A stretch of DNA of 64,000 nt from CAILZL01 sp035548495. Its GTDB lineage: Bacteria > Pseudomonadota > Gammaproteobacteria > Steroidobacterales > Steroidobacteraceae. The stretch covers positions 1 through 64,000 of the forward strand of contig DASZSV010000084.1 in NCBI GenBank assembly GCA_035548495.1. The letters run 5' to 3'. Below are positions 1 to 9,213 of this stretch, in pieces (position 1 is the stretch's first letter; each line of letters starts with the position of its first letter). Position numbers and translations under genes: made by a program. The notes beneath the pieces were generated by a model, which was not told the origin of the DNA, searched no databases, and worked only from the letters and a program-made list of their open reading frames with translations.

Positions 1-899
1 TCATCGATGTCCGCCTCCAGCTTCATGCCGGTGTCGGGTGTTACTTCAGCCAGCCGCTGACCGGCACCGAGATTCTCACCCACTTTGAGATCAAGCGCAG
101 TGACTTTGCCTGACACCGGCGCGCGAACTACCAAGCTGTCCAGCTTGTCATGCACTACCGTAAGGTTACCGCGCAAGTTTTGCAGCTGGCGATCAATCTC
201 AGGTAACAGACGCTCATACAATGCCGACTGTCGTTGTCCGCTTTCTGATTGAATCGGACGCAGCTTCTGGTAATAGGCCAGTTCATCCGTGACTGTGTCC
301 CGTTCTTCCACCGACAACATTCCCCTGGTGGCAAGATCATTGCGGCGCTTTGCTGCGCGTTGCAGACGAATCAGATTGTAGTCTATGTCCGCCAATGACC
401 GCTGGTTGGCAAGTTGATTCTGTTCCAGTGAAATCTCGTTTTGCTGAAGCTGCGAGATGGCCTGATTGAGTTGCGATTCCTGCTGAATGACCTGCAAAGC
501 AAGATTGGTATTGCTCAGTACGATCATGGGTTGTCCTGCTTCAACGACATCACCGGCTTGCACCAGCACGCGATCCACGCGTCCTCCATCCATGGCATCA
601 ACATACACCGTGTCGCGCGGCACTACATTGGCACGCAATGGAATCAGATCATGGAACACGCCGCGCTCAACTGTCGCACTCGTAACCTGATTCAATGGAA
701 TACGCAAGGTGCGCGTACCACCGCCAAGGATAAAAAATAGCAACAATAAAATGACCAGTACCGACAATGTGGCAACAAGTGCCAGCTTCGCACCAGGTGA
801 CAACACGGACCACGGCCATTTGCCGAGCGGTATCTGCCGATCCATACCACCCTGCTTTTGTCCTTGCGGCGGCAGTTCGGTTGTCTCGATAATGTCCAT
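1..899 (-). CDS. HlyD/MFP-family periplasmic adaptor, 3' end cut by the window
   Basis: The frame is open from an ATG at 899 to the window edge, giving about 299 residues. Residues 1-35 are a polar cytoplasmic tail, residues about 38-62 a single membrane segment (ALVATLSVLVILLLLFFIL). A first biotinyl-lipoyl half follows (GRVDRVLVQAGDVVEAGQPM), then a long Gln-rich coiled-coil hairpin, then the returning lipoyl half (VVRAPVSGKVTALDLKVGEN). This order is that of membrane-fusion adaptors of RND, ABC or type I exporters. The cut end would hold the beta-barrel part. An in-frame TGA six bases upstream of the ATG fixes the longest start; no clear Shine-Dalgarno is seen. The transporter partner should lie left of the window. 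It is 27 bp downstream of a BlaI-like repressor gene on the same strand, so probably in its operon. Confidence 0.85.
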   Translation of the reverse strand, partial: MDIIETTELPPQGQKQGGMDRQIPLGKWPWSVLSPGAKLALVATLSVLVILLLLFFILGGGTRTLRIPLNQVTSATVERGVFHDLIPLRANVVPRDTVYVDAMDGGRVDRVLVQAGDVVEAGQPMIVLSNTNLALQVIQQESQLNQAISQLQQNEISLEQNQLANQRSLADIDYNLIRLQRAAKRRNDLATRGMLSVEERDTVTDELAYYQKLRPIQSESGQRQSALYERLLPEIDRQLQNLRGNLTVVHDKLDSLVVRAPVSGKVTALDLKVGENLGAGQRLAEVTPDTGMKLEADID

Positions 900-926
900 C
901 TGTGTTCAATCAGGGTGCGTAGCGCA

Positions 927-1289
927 CTACCGCTTCAATTTGCCGGCGATGGTTTTCAGTTGACCGGGATCAAGCAGATTGGCTTTCACCAGACCATTCA
1001 GAACCTTCTCGATTGAACCACCACAAAATCGCTGGATGATGCCGTGTACCGCATTAGCGGCGGTGACCTCTGCAGATTCGCAGGCGCGATAAACAAAGGT
1101 GCCACTGACCACGGAATGGGTAACATAGCCCTTTTCTTCAAGACGACGCAGCACTGTACGCACTGTCGCATCCTTTAATTTGCGTTTGATCTGTTTGCGT
1201 ACCGCAAAAGCCGTCAGCTCACCATGACTCCACAGGACTGTGAGCAACTCATGTTCCAGATCACCAAGTGGTGGCAGCGGGCGTTTCAT
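927..1289 (-). CDS. BlaI/MecI/CopY-family transcriptional repressor
   Basis: A 120-residue winged-helix protein of the penicillinase-repressor family. It begins with the family signature (LGDLEHELLTVLWSHGELTA), continues through the recognition helix region (KDATVRTVLRRLEEKGYV) and ends in a helical dimerisation tail. Family members bind TACA/TGTA dyads as dimers. Two palindromes of that kind lie directly upstream of the ATG, so autoregulation is likely. The usual partner, a BlaR1/M56 sensor-protease, is not next to it. Instead an HlyD-type adaptor follows on the same strand, so the regulated function is probably an export system. The signal that relieves repression cannot be read from the sequence. 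Confidence 0.85.
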   Translation of the reverse strand: MKRPLPPLGDLEHELLTVLWSHGELTAFAVRKQIKRKLKDATVRTVLRRLEEKGYVTHSVVSGTFVYRACESAEVTAANAVHGIIQRFCGGSIEKVLNGLVKANLLDPGQLKTIAGKLKR

Positions 1290-1302
1290 AATGTGACATC
1301 TC

Positions 1303-1325
1303 GTAACATGTTACAACTTGTAACA
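1303..1325. promoter_or_regulatory. Candidate BlaI-like operator pair
   Basis: Two overlapping perfect dyads precede the repressor ATG by 14 bp. GTAACATGTTAC occupies 1303-1314. TGTTACAACTTGTAACA occupies 1309-1325, a 17-bp palindrome around a central C. The second contains the TACA-N3-TGTA pattern known for BlaI/MecI operators. The position suits repression of the 1289 start. Confidence 0.6.
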
Positions 1326-1420
1326 CAATGACCAGCAATTGCGCAAGCGCAATCTCCTGAATTCAGGTGCTTATCTTGGGCGACTGGAGAACTTGATATA
1401 CTGCCATCATCAATTCAGAC

Positions 1421-2368
1421 ATGGTGAATCACATGCGCATACTGATTGCCGGTGCAGGTGCAGTGGGTGGTTATTTCGGCGGAAGACTCATTCAATCCGG
1501 CGCTGACGTGACCTTCATGGTGCGTGAACGGCGTGAGCAACAACTGGAACAACATGGCCTGGTGATTCGCAGCAGCTACGGTGACTTTGTCAGCGAGGTT
1601 CCTTTCATTCGCTGGACAGATGCCTGCGATCCCTTTGATGTGGTCGTCCTCTGCTGCAAGGCATTTGATCTTGCGGCAACCACCACAGCGCTTGCAACGA
1701 AGATCACAGCACATGCCACAGTATTGCCATTGCTCAATGGAATCGCACATCTTGAATATCTGGATGCGCAACTGTCATCTGCAACCGTTCTGGGCGGAAC
1801 CTGTCACATGGGTGTTACGCTGGATGCTGATGGCAATGTCATTCACCTCAATAGATTGCACTCATTAACCTTCGGCGCGCGCAGCGCAGATCAGCAGCAG
1901 GCCTGTGATGCAATTGAAGCGATGTTGATGAAAGCACCATTCAATGCTAAGCGCAGTCCGCATATTCAACGGGAGATGTGGGAGAAATGGATGTTCCTCA
2001 CCACGCTGGCGTCCATCACCTGCCTGATGCGCGGCAGTATCGGTGACATCGTGCGCACACAGCATGGCGCCGGCATCATCAAATCACTGTTGAATGAAAC
2101 CTGTGCAGTGGCAGGCGCTGCAGGGTTCGCGCCACAAGCTGAGTTTGTGCATGATGCCACGGCCCTGTTGCTGGACCCGGCATCGTCGATGACTGCCTCG
2201 ATGCTGCGAGATGTCGAGAAGGGATTGCCCACGGAAGCTGATCACATCATCGCTGACATGATACGGCGCGGACAGCAATATGAGATCGCCACACCGCTGC
2301 TGAAAATTGCACTCACTCACCTGCAGGTATACGCAACCCGATCACTGCATTCCTCGCAATCCACCTGA
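1421..2368 (+). CDS. panE: PanE/ApbA-family 2-dehydropantoate 2-reductase
   Basis: A 315-residue protein of the ketopantoate reductase family, which reduces 2-dehydropantoate with NADPH in pantothenate and CoA synthesis. The Rossmann nucleotide loop is near the N-terminus (GAGAVGGYFGG), followed by the substrate-side segment around KAFDL. The C-terminal helical domain contains the conserved EKW.....ASITCLMRG stretch with the expected lysine. The ATG at 1433 (MRILIAGAG) is an equally good start, since the Rossmann strand begins there. PanE-like paralogues act on other 2-oxo acids, so the exact substrate is less certain than the fold. It stands alone, divergent from the repressor gene. Confidence 0.8.
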   Translation: MVNHMRILIAGAGAVGGYFGGRLIQSGADVTFMVRERREQQLEQHGLVIRSSYGDFVSEVPFIRWTDACDPFDVVVLCCKAFDLAATTTALATKITAHATVLPLLNGIAHLEYLDAQLSSATVLGGTCHMGVTLDADGNVIHLNRLHSLTFGARSADQQQACDAIEAMLMKAPFNAKRSPHIQREMWEKWMFLTTLASITCLMRGSIGDIVRTQHGAGIIKSLLNETCAVAGAAGFAPQAEFVHDATALLLDPASSMTASMLRDVEKGLPTEADHIIADMIRRGQQYEIATPLLKIALTHLQVYATRSLHSSQST

Positions 2369-2646
2369 ACCAGCCGCTTGACATATGAACCGGCGAACCG
2401 GACCCGCAACAGGCGGCAGTTAGCTTAAGGAACCCGGATTGAGCATGACGATCCTGTTCTTTTAAAGAACCTGACAAGCAACCGCCCTCCTGAAGCGTGC
2501 GCTGATAGAAAGAATCAATGATCCTGCCGTTGTACAGAAAACCGCTTTGCGGTTCCATAACACCGTAACATTAAAACAGCGCTTTCGCCCACTGCGCAGG
2601 AACGGCGGGGCATCGAAGGCGTGTCAGATTCAATGCAGGGGGAATC

Positions 2647-4017
2647 ATGTCATTTGATCTATTGAGCAGCATGCTCGAAACGGCAAAGCATCTGCTTGCT
2701 CCACATGGACCGGCAGTAGCGGGGACATCAACCAGCTTCTCACCCAGTGATTTCAGCATTCACTTTTTCTTGCAGCTCGCCATCATCCTGCTGGCCTGTC
2801 GAGTTGTGGGCTGGTTCGGGCAAAAATTTCTTGCACAACCACAGGTGGTAGGAGAAATGATCGCCGGTGTGGTGCTCGGTCCCTCACTGCTTGGCCTGTT
2901 CTTTCCCAATGCACAGGCCGCCATCTTCCCGCAGGAAACAAGGAATGTGCTGTATGCAGGCTCGCAACTGGGCGTCGGGCTTTACATGTTCCTGGTCGGC
3001 ACCACGTTGCAACTGGATCACTTCAAGGCAAAGGCACGCAGTGCCATTGGTGTGTCCATTGCAGGCATCGTGACCCCGTTCGTGGTTGCCATGCTTATTG
3101 CGCCATTGCTGCTGAGAGTTCCCGGCCTGTTTGCCGCAGGCATTTCTGAAACCAATGCAACATTGTTCACTGGCGCGTGCATTGCATTGACCGCTTTTCC
3201 CATGCTGGCACGCATCATCAACGAACGCGGACTCAGCAACACTTCGCTGGGCACATTGTCACTTACCGCAGGTGCATTTGATGATGCCTGCTCATGGTGT
3301 GTGCTTGCCATTGTGCTCGCCACATTCGGCGCGGGTCCCGGTGTGGCCGTGCTGGCCATCGGCGGCGGCGTGACTTACGCAGTACTATTGATGTTGTTTG
3401 GCCGCAAACTGCTCGCGCCGCTGGGCCGTATTGTAGAACGCGATGGCGAGATGAGCATGACCGTACTGGGATTCACCATGGCCCTGTTCTGTCTGTCGGC
3501 ATTCTTCATGGATGCCATCGGCATTCATTCCATCTTTGGCGGCTTCATTCTCGGCGCCGTGATGCCGCGCGGCCGGTTTGTCGCGGAGCTGAAGAAAAAA
3601 GTTGAACCGCTTGCTGTCATTTTGCTGTTGCCGATGTTCTTCACCTACTCCGGCCTCAGCACACGCATGGACATGGTCAATTCGCCAAAGTTGTTGTTGA
3701 TTGCACTGGGCATACTGGTTGCATCGGTGCTGGCAAAAGGCGGCGCATGCTATGTGGCCGCACGCATCGCTGGAGAAGACAATCGCACAGCACTGGGTAT
3801 CGGCGCATTGATGAATTCACGCGGCTTGATGGAGTTGATCATCATCAACATCGGTTTGCAGAAAGGCGTTATCGGGCCCACGCTGTTTTCCATGCTGGTA
3901 CTCATGGCCATTGCCACTACCATGATGGCCAGTCCGTTGTTTGAAATGGTGTATGGCAGGAAGGCGCGTGAGATGGGTGAACTTGAAGTCATCGGCAAGC
4001 ATGCTGATGCAGCATGA
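2647..4017 (+). CDS. CPA2-type cation:proton antiporter (Kef-like membrane domain)
   Basis: A 456-residue polytopic membrane protein with about 12-13 hydrophobic segments, matching the Na+/H+ exchanger fold of the CPA2 family. Typical stretches are QPQVVGEMIAGVVLGPSLLG near residue 65 and the HSIFGGFILGAVMPRG region near residue 295. The protein ends shortly after the last membrane segment. There is no TrkA-N or TrkA-C domain, unlike KefB and KefC, so any gating would need a separate partner. The family exchanges K+ or Na+ for H+ across the inner membrane; the ion is not deducible. A 278-bp leader separates it from the upstream gene. It is followed closely by a DUF488 gene and a haemoglobin gene on the same strand. 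Confidence 0.85.
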   Translation: MSFDLLSSMLETAKHLLAPHGPAVAGTSTSFSPSDFSIHFFLQLAIILLACRVVGWFGQKFLAQPQVVGEMIAGVVLGPSLLGLFFPNAQAAIFPQETRNVLYAGSQLGVGLYMFLVGTTLQLDHFKAKARSAIGVSIAGIVTPFVVAMLIAPLLLRVPGLFAAGISETNATLFTGACIALTAFPMLARIINERGLSNTSLGTLSLTAGAFDDACSWCVLAIVLATFGAGPGVAVLAIGGGVTYAVLLMLFGRKLLAPLGRIVERDGEMSMTVLGFTMALFCLSAFFMDAIGIHSIFGGFILGAVMPRGRFVAELKKKVEPLAVILLLPMFFTYSGLSTRMDMVNSPKLLLIALGILVASVLAKGGACYVAARIAGEDNRTALGIGALMNSRGLMELIIINIGLQKGVIGPTLFSMLVLMAIATTMMASPLFEMVYGRKAREMGELEVIGKHADAA

Positions 4018-4047
4018 ATAGCCAATATATGTGAGATGCAGGAAACA

Positions 4048-4425
4048 ATGGTCAAGCACGCTGCAAACATAAGCATCAAACGGGTTTACGACCTGCCGGA
4101 ATCTGCTGATGGCGCGCGCGTACTGGTGGACCGTCTGTGGCCGCGAGGGCTGCGCAAGGAAAACGCAGCACTGTCGTTGTGGTTCAGGGACATTGCACCG
4201 AGTCCTGAACTGCGCAAGTGGTTTGGTCATGATCCGGCACGCTGGCAGGAATTCAGCCGCCGTTATCAAGCGGAACTTGCGGACAATGTTGCAGCAGTAA
4301 ACACCATGCGCAATCTGTTGAAGCAGGGCCCGGTGACTTTGCTGTATGCCGCGCATGACACCGAACACAATCACGCCATGGTGCTGGCAGATTATCTGCG
4401 AGCGCATGCCCGGAAACCAGCGTAA
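4048..4425 (+). CDS. DUF488 (YeaO-like) protein
   Basis: About 125 residues. The family hallmarks are all present: an N-terminal IKRVYDLPE, the signature VDRLWPRGLRKE, a W(F)HDPARW segment and the C-terminal LLYAAHDTEHNHA. The biochemical role of DUF488 is not established. The ATG at 4048 is chosen because AGGAA precedes it by five bases; an in-frame ATG at 4036 has only a weak GTGAG. The gene starts 30 bp after the antiporter stop and is followed 38 bp later by a truncated haemoglobin gene, so the three could form one transcript. Confidence 0.8.
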   Translation: MVKHAANISIKRVYDLPESADGARVLVDRLWPRGLRKENAALSLWFRDIAPSPELRKWFGHDPARWQEFSRRYQAELADNVAAVNTMRNLLKQGPVTLLYAAHDTEHNHAMVLADYLRAHARKPA

Positions 4426-4463
4426 GCATTGCTTCCGCATTACATCATTTGAGTGGTAACACC

Positions 4464-4922
4464 ATGAGTGAAGAATTGTCATCCCGTCACGAACGCCGCG
4501 CCGCATTTGCAGCGCAGGTTCATTCTGATACTGACATTGACGATGCGATGATCGAAAAACTGGTGCATGGTTTTTATGCGCGCATCCGCAGCGATGAAGT
4601 GCTGGGTCCGATTTTCGCGCAACGCATCACGCACTGGGAACCGCATCTGCGCAGGATGTGCGAGTTCTGGTCATCAGTGGTATTGATGAGCGGCCGTTAT
4701 CATGGTCAACCGATGATTAAACACCTGCCACTGCCGGTTGATGCCACACACTTTGATCGCTGGTTGATGATATTTGAAACCAGCGCACGCGAACTGTGCC
4801 CGCCCAGCGCTGCTGATCACTTCATCAAGCTCGCACAACGCATTGCCACCAGCCTGGAACTGGGCATTGCCAGCAATCGCGGACTGTTGCTTGGCAACGG
4901 AGAACGATTACCACCGAACTGA
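4464..4922 (+). CDS. Group III truncated haemoglobin
   Basis: About 152 residues with the short two-over-two globin pattern of group III (P-type) truncated haemoglobins. Visible elements are the B-helix FY (HGFYARIRSDEVLGPIF), the WEPHLRRMCEFWSSV segment, and HGQPMIKHLPLP, in which the histidine of KHLPL is the likely proximal haem ligand, with the family's TrHb3-type HFDRWL downstream. Such proteins bind O2 or NO, and group III members occur with respiratory stress genes; the role here is inferred only from family. The ATG at 4464 is preferred over an in-frame TTG at 4449. Confidence 0.85.
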   Translation: MSEELSSRHERRAAFAAQVHSDTDIDDAMIEKLVHGFYARIRSDEVLGPIFAQRITHWEPHLRRMCEFWSSVVLMSGRYHGQPMIKHLPLPVDATHFDRWLMIFETSARELCPPSAADHFIKLAQRIATSLELGIASNRGLLLGNGERLPPN

Positions 4923-4960
4923 TTTTCCAGATATCAACATCTCACTATATCTGGAATATC

Positions 4961-6484
4961 TCACTGTATCTGGTAATTCATGAATTTGTCTGCCCAGCGA
5001 ATGAACCACTTCATGTTGGGCGCGTCGGTATGACCGCCATCGTGCTGACGCCATGCCAGCATGCCATCCAGATGACCTTCGTTGACGGGAGGCATCACCG
5101 CAGTACGATAATCATCACCCAGATCAAGCGGTTTGGCGCCGAGTAACTTGAAAACCCGATTGGCATCAATGGTCGCCATGAAACTGCCTCTGTGATCCAG
5201 CCATTTGGCATCGCCCTTTTCTGGAATGCCATAACTGATGAACGTGAGTCGCGGTGCACACAGTGCAATCAGTTCATTTGAATCAACTGGAATATCGCCG
5301 GGTGTTTTCGATCCAGACACCGCATCGCTGGCGCCATACTTCATGAAATTGCCGGCCATCCAGTAGTACTCACCACCCGTCAGGCTTTCCACAGCTTCAC
5401 CAAAGTTTCTTCGCAGCAATGTTGCACCACCCTTGCCCGAGGAACCCACCAGTACCACGGCAAAGCGTTGATCAAATGCCATCGTGACCAACGCCGCCTT
5501 GCCATAGCGCGACACTCCTTCAATGCCGACATGCTTTGCATCGACTGCAGGATCAGTAGCGAGATAATCCAGTCCGCGGCTTGCACCCCACGCCCATGCG
5601 CGCAACGCGCCCCAATCATCGGGCTTGCGTGGTTGTCCTTTGTTCACAAGGCCAATGATGCCGCGAGTGATGCCGGCACCGTTGTCTGCCTGAACGCTTT
5701 GTGGATCAAACCGCACAAAACCCCAGCCCGCAGCAGCCAGTTGCCATTGATTGGGCAAATCACCATCTTCATTCAATTGTGGAAACTGGAATGGTGTTGA
5801 CTTCACCGGTTGCCATGCTGGATGTTGCTTGAACACTTCTGCCAGCGATGGATCGCGTTCCACCAGTACCGACTTCCATGCGGCATTGATGCGCTCGAAT
5901 TCTTCTTCCGACGGTTCACGCGGATTGGGAAATCCTGCGCGCGAAAACATCATCAATGTTGGCACTGGTCCTTTGGCATTGGCAGGTGTAATCAACGTCA
6001 TGTGAATGCGCACCTTGATCGCGGGATAAGACGCATTATCCACTTCACCAATGAGATCCTTGGCGATCACCGGTGTAAATCCAATCATCTCATGATCCAC
6101 CGCAGTCACTGACCACTTTACCTCCGGCACCTTTGCGGGAACACGGCCGTACACATACTTCGAGAACATCTCCACCAGTTCAGGACGGCGTTTCTTCCAC
6201 CACTGTTCTGCTGTGGTTATCTTTTCACCACCATTGGCAATCAACGGATCAGGAATATCAGGATACGGGTTGGCCCTGGACTCATCATAATTGGCATGAT
6301 TCGGCGCACTTTCATCACCACTGGGCCCCGGTCGTAGCGCCTTGATACCCAGTTGATCCATCATGTTCTGATGATCCTGCCCGGCAGTAAAAGTCACCGG
6401 CGGCGGCAGTACGTCCGTTGCCGCCAATACCGGTGTAGTCAGGGTGAAGAGAGCACTTGCAGATATCAATGAACGCACAAACAT
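4961..6484 (-). CDS. CE15-type glucuronoyl esterase, secreted
   Basis: About 507 residues with a signal peptide ending near PVLAATD. The alpha/beta-hydrolase core carries the CE15 nucleophile motif GVSRYGKAAL around residue 310 and a C-terminal catalytic histidine in GGHTDAPN. CE15 enzymes cut the ester between glucuronic acid on xylan and lignin alcohols, so the product probably acts in the periplasm or outside the cell on plant hemicellulose. The ATG at 6484 has AGGGGG five bases upstream, better than the GTG at 6490. The protein is longer than minimal CE15 domains because of the N-terminal region with WWKKRRPELVEMFSKYVYGR, which is typical of bacterial members. It stands alone on its strand. 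Confidence 0.85.
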   Translation of the reverse strand: MFVRSLISASALFTLTTPVLAATDVLPPPVTFTAGQDHQNMMDQLGIKALRPGPSGDESAPNHANYDESRANPYPDIPDPLIANGGEKITTAEQWWKKRRPELVEMFSKYVYGRVPAKVPEVKWSVTAVDHEMIGFTPVIAKDLIGEVDNASYPAIKVRIHMTLITPANAKGPVPTLMMFSRAGFPNPREPSEEEFERINAAWKSVLVERDPSLAEVFKQHPAWQPVKSTPFQFPQLNEDGDLPNQWQLAAAGWGFVRFDPQSVQADNGAGITRGIIGLVNKGQPRKPDDWGALRAWAWGASRGLDYLATDPAVDAKHVGIEGVSRYGKAALVTMAFDQRFAVVLVGSSGKGGATLLRRNFGEAVESLTGGEYYWMAGNFMKYGASDAVSGSKTPGDIPVDSNELIALCAPRLTFISYGIPEKGDAKWLDHRGSFMATIDANRVFKLLGAKPLDLGDDYRTAVMPPVNEGHLDGMLAWRQHDGGHTDAPNMKWFIRWADKFMNYQIQ

Positions 6485-6834
6485 GACCACCCCCTTGTTG
6501 TTCCTTCACCTTGTATAAGGCAGTTGATTGCAAGTCAATACCAGGGTGGCATTAACGCATTGCTGAAATGCATTAAAGCAGACAAATGCCGGTTGCATAT
6601 CTGACTGCATGGGGATGGGTGCGGCATTTGCCCTTCTTGCTTTTTTACAGTGGAGTGCAATGGACATTGATCCATCTCCGGCGAAGTCCGCGTCAGCAGC
6701 TGACGGCTGAGGTCTTGCATGGGCATGCGCAGTCATTTTTGTGTGACTTGGGGATCATCCTTCCCCAATTTAAGGTATCGTGCTCTTGCCAACCGCTGCT
6801 CCAATGGGTTTAGATTGGTCAACAGAATCTTGTG
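6485..6834. other. 350-bp divergent spacer with a possible CE15 promoter
   Basis: No gene is supported here. On the minus strand TTGACT (6533-6538) and TATACA (6512-6517) are spaced 15 bp, a weak sigma-70-like pair ahead of the esterase. The open frames in the spacer lack start signals and family features. Confidence 0.3.
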
Positions 6835-7413
6835 ATGCCCATGTCCAATTCCAGCTCCGAAAACAATGCCGGCTCCCGGCTCATATCGCGACGGTCACTG
6901 CTGCAAGCAGCCGCGGCGACATGCCTGTTGCCGCCGCTGACTGCACTGGGCGCGGCAGCGTCCGGCAGCCGCGCGCTGTCCTTTGTGCACACACATACCG
7001 GTGAAACGTTGTCGGTCAAGTACTGGTGTGATGGCAGCTATCAGAATTCCTGCCTGTCACAGCTCAATCATTTTCTTCGCGATTTTCGCACCAACGAAGC
7101 CACCGTCATGGACAGGCAACTGTTCGACATTCTCTACGGCCTGCAGGTGCTGGCGGATCGCGATGCCACGTATGAAATTATTTCCGCCTACCGTTCACCG
7201 AAAACCAATGCCATGTTGCGCAAACACTCTTCCGGTGTGGCGGAGCACAGCATGCATATCGTCGGCCGCGCACTTGATGTACGCATCAGCGGATTTTCAA
7301 CCCGGAAACTGCAACAACTGGCGTTATCGACACAGCGTGGCGGCGTTGGCTTCTATGCCAAATCTGATTTCGTGCATCTCGATACGGGAAGAATACGGAC
7401 CTGGGTGGGCTGA
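6835..7413 (+). CDS. DUF882/YcbK-like murein endopeptidase (MepK family), Tat substrate
   Basis: About 192 residues. A twin-arginine signal (ISRRSLLQAAAATCLLPP) precedes a peptidase M15-like zinc domain. The zinc and catalytic motifs are HSMHIVGRALDV (H-x6-D type) and the C-terminal DFVHLDTGRIRTW. In E. coli the homologue MepK (YcbK) cleaves 3-3 cross-links made by L,D-transpeptidases. A probable L,D-transpeptidase gene lies tail to tail with it 26 bp downstream, so a shared role in 3-3 cross-link turnover is likely. Start choice between 6832 (GTG), 6835 and 6841 (ATG) is open. Confidence 0.85.
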   Translation: MPMSNSSSENNAGSRLISRRSLLQAAAATCLLPPLTALGAAASGSRALSFVHTHTGETLSVKYWCDGSYQNSCLSQLNHFLRDFRTNEATVMDRQLFDILYGLQVLADRDATYEIISAYRSPKTNAMLRKHSSGVAEHSMHIVGRALDVRISGFSTRKLQQLALSTQRGGVGFYAKSDFVHLDTGRIRTWVG

Positions 7414-7439
7414 TATTTGATCCGGCAAGCAGATGTGCA

Positions 7440-9116
7440 CTACAACGCTGCGTTCAGTATTTTCTCCAGCTTTCTGTCATAGCCATAAATGTCGCTGAAG
7501 AACTGTACCTGCCCCGCTTCATTGGCCATCACCGTTCCGTATACGATCATCACCGGAATCGGCGTACTCAAATATACACGCTGATTATCCTTGCCTTGCA
7601 TTGCCGCCTCGATACCTTCCCTGGTCCATGCATCAGATGCATAGTGAAGCACGTATTCCGCCAGCCCCTCCGGATCGCTGACACGAATGCAGCCGTGACT
7701 GAAAGCGCGGTGTGATGCTGCAAACAGTTTTTTTGCAGGCGTTGAATGCAAGTACACGTTGTAACTGTTTGGCAACATGAACTTCACTTCGCCCAGAGCG
7801 TTGTTTGCGCCGGGCCGTTGCCGCAATCGCAGGGAACCGGCAGCCAGTTGGGCGATATTGTCCGGTGTGGCAGGCACGATGGGTGAGTCATCAGCCTGAC
7901 CGCGCACCAGCTCAAACTGATTGTGTTGCAGATAATCAGGATTGCGGGAAATCTCCGGGAGTATTTCGCGTTCCACGATATTGGCCGGTACATCCCAATA
8001 AGGCCGGAACACCAGGTACTTCATATCGGCGAGAAACACCGGCGTTTGGGTGTGCACAAAGGCCTGGCCGACAATGACATCCATGCGCAGCAGATTCGCT
8101 TCACGATCATCATTCGAGTTGAAAGCAAACAATCTGAACTGCGGAATGTTCACAACAATCATGGGCGATTGCAGCCGCGGCAACCAGCGCCAGCGTTCCA
8201 GCGTCAGTTCAATTTGCCGGACACGTTGTGAAAATGGGGTCGTCAATGCAACAAAGGTCTGCTTGCCCAGCACACCATCTGCGATCAGGCCATGACGTTT
8301 CTGGTAGTGCTGCAAACCTTCAACCAGTTGCGGATCAAGCGATGTACCGGTTCCGGCCGTCGCATCACCGGACAAATCTCCTTCGGCTGTCAACAACAGC
8401 CGCAACGCAGCTGCACCTGAATACTCGCCGCCTGGTTTGATGGAACTTCCGGAAAATGCAGGGAGACTGGTGAGATCAGGCGTTGCCATCAGGCGCCGGT
8501 AGCGAATCAGTGCAATCTTCAACAATTGGTAGTGAAGAAACTGGGGCTCGATTGTCGTGATCACCTGATTCACATCGTCTGCAGCCGCCAACGCATTCAG
8601 CCGGGCCAGTACATCGAATTCATCACTGCGATTCACATTGAGATTGAACCCGGCTTTACGTGGATCAATGCGCCCGTAGTGCAGATGCCGCATAAAGCGC
8701 AACACCGCGACACTCATATCAACATCGAGAAGCGCACGCGCTTGTACAATCTGCGCATCATCTGTTGAACCGGCAGACAACGTAAGCCGGTTAAGTAGCG
8801 CCGCGCCGTTATAGTCTTCGGCGCGCAAGCCATAGCTGGCAGCATTGCAAAGCACACCAAGCACAGCAAATGCCTGCGGCGTGCTTTTCCCATTGTTGAA
8901 CCAGAACGGTTGATAGTCACGCTGCTGGTAAAGCCGTATCAGCACCTCACGGTCATGGCCAAAGTCCCCGGCGTTCCACTGATAGCCATCGGTCTGCAAC
9001 AACTGGCTGATCACCTGACCGGTCATATCCTGCGCATGCACCGCACTTGCTGCACTCGTCATAAAGACAATGCATGCCAGCCACTTCACATACCAATTCT
9101 TGCGCAAGTAATACAT
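7440..9116 (-). CDS. YcbB/LdtD-like L,D-transpeptidase
   Basis: A 558-residue exported protein (signal peptide ending near AVHAQDM). It has the three-part order of YcbB-type enzymes: an N-terminal scaffold, a peptidoglycan-binding domain near residues 265-300 (QKRHGLIADGVLGKQTFVAL), and a YkuD catalytic domain ending in SHGCIRVSDPEGLAEYVL with the nucleophilic cysteine. These enzymes form 3-3 (mDap-mDap) cross-links in the periplasm. It is convergent with the MepK-like gene. In E. coli ldtD (ycbB) and mepK (ycbK) are also neighbours, although in tandem, so the association is conserved while orientation differs. Confidence 0.9.
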   Translation of the reverse strand: MYYLRKNWYVKWLACIVFMTSAASAVHAQDMTGQVISQLLQTDGYQWNAGDFGHDREVLIRLYQQRDYQPFWFNNGKSTPQAFAVLGVLCNAASYGLRAEDYNGAALLNRLTLSAGSTDDAQIVQARALLDVDMSVAVLRFMRHLHYGRIDPRKAGFNLNVNRSDEFDVLARLNALAAADDVNQVITTIEPQFLHYQLLKIALIRYRRLMATPDLTSLPAFSGSSIKPGGEYSGAAALRLLLTAEGDLSGDATAGTGTSLDPQLVEGLQHYQKRHGLIADGVLGKQTFVALTTPFSQRVRQIELTLERWRWLPRLQSPMIVVNIPQFRLFAFNSNDDREANLLRMDVIVGQAFVHTQTPVFLADMKYLVFRPYWDVPANIVEREILPEISRNPDYLQHNQFELVRGQADDSPIVPATPDNIAQLAAGSLRLRQRPGANNALGEVKFMLPNSYNVYLHSTPAKKLFAASHRAFSHGCIRVSDPEGLAEYVLHYASDAWTREGIEAAMQGKDNQRVYLSTPIPVMIVYGTVMANEAGQVQFFSDIYGYDRKLEKILNAAL

Positions 9117-9213
9117 GCCAATGGTTTAACCAGAGATGAACACCCCGTTATGAATATACTGCAAGCCACAGGTCATTTTCGCATTCTTTCGTTCATCTTG
9201 AATTGCGGTGTGT

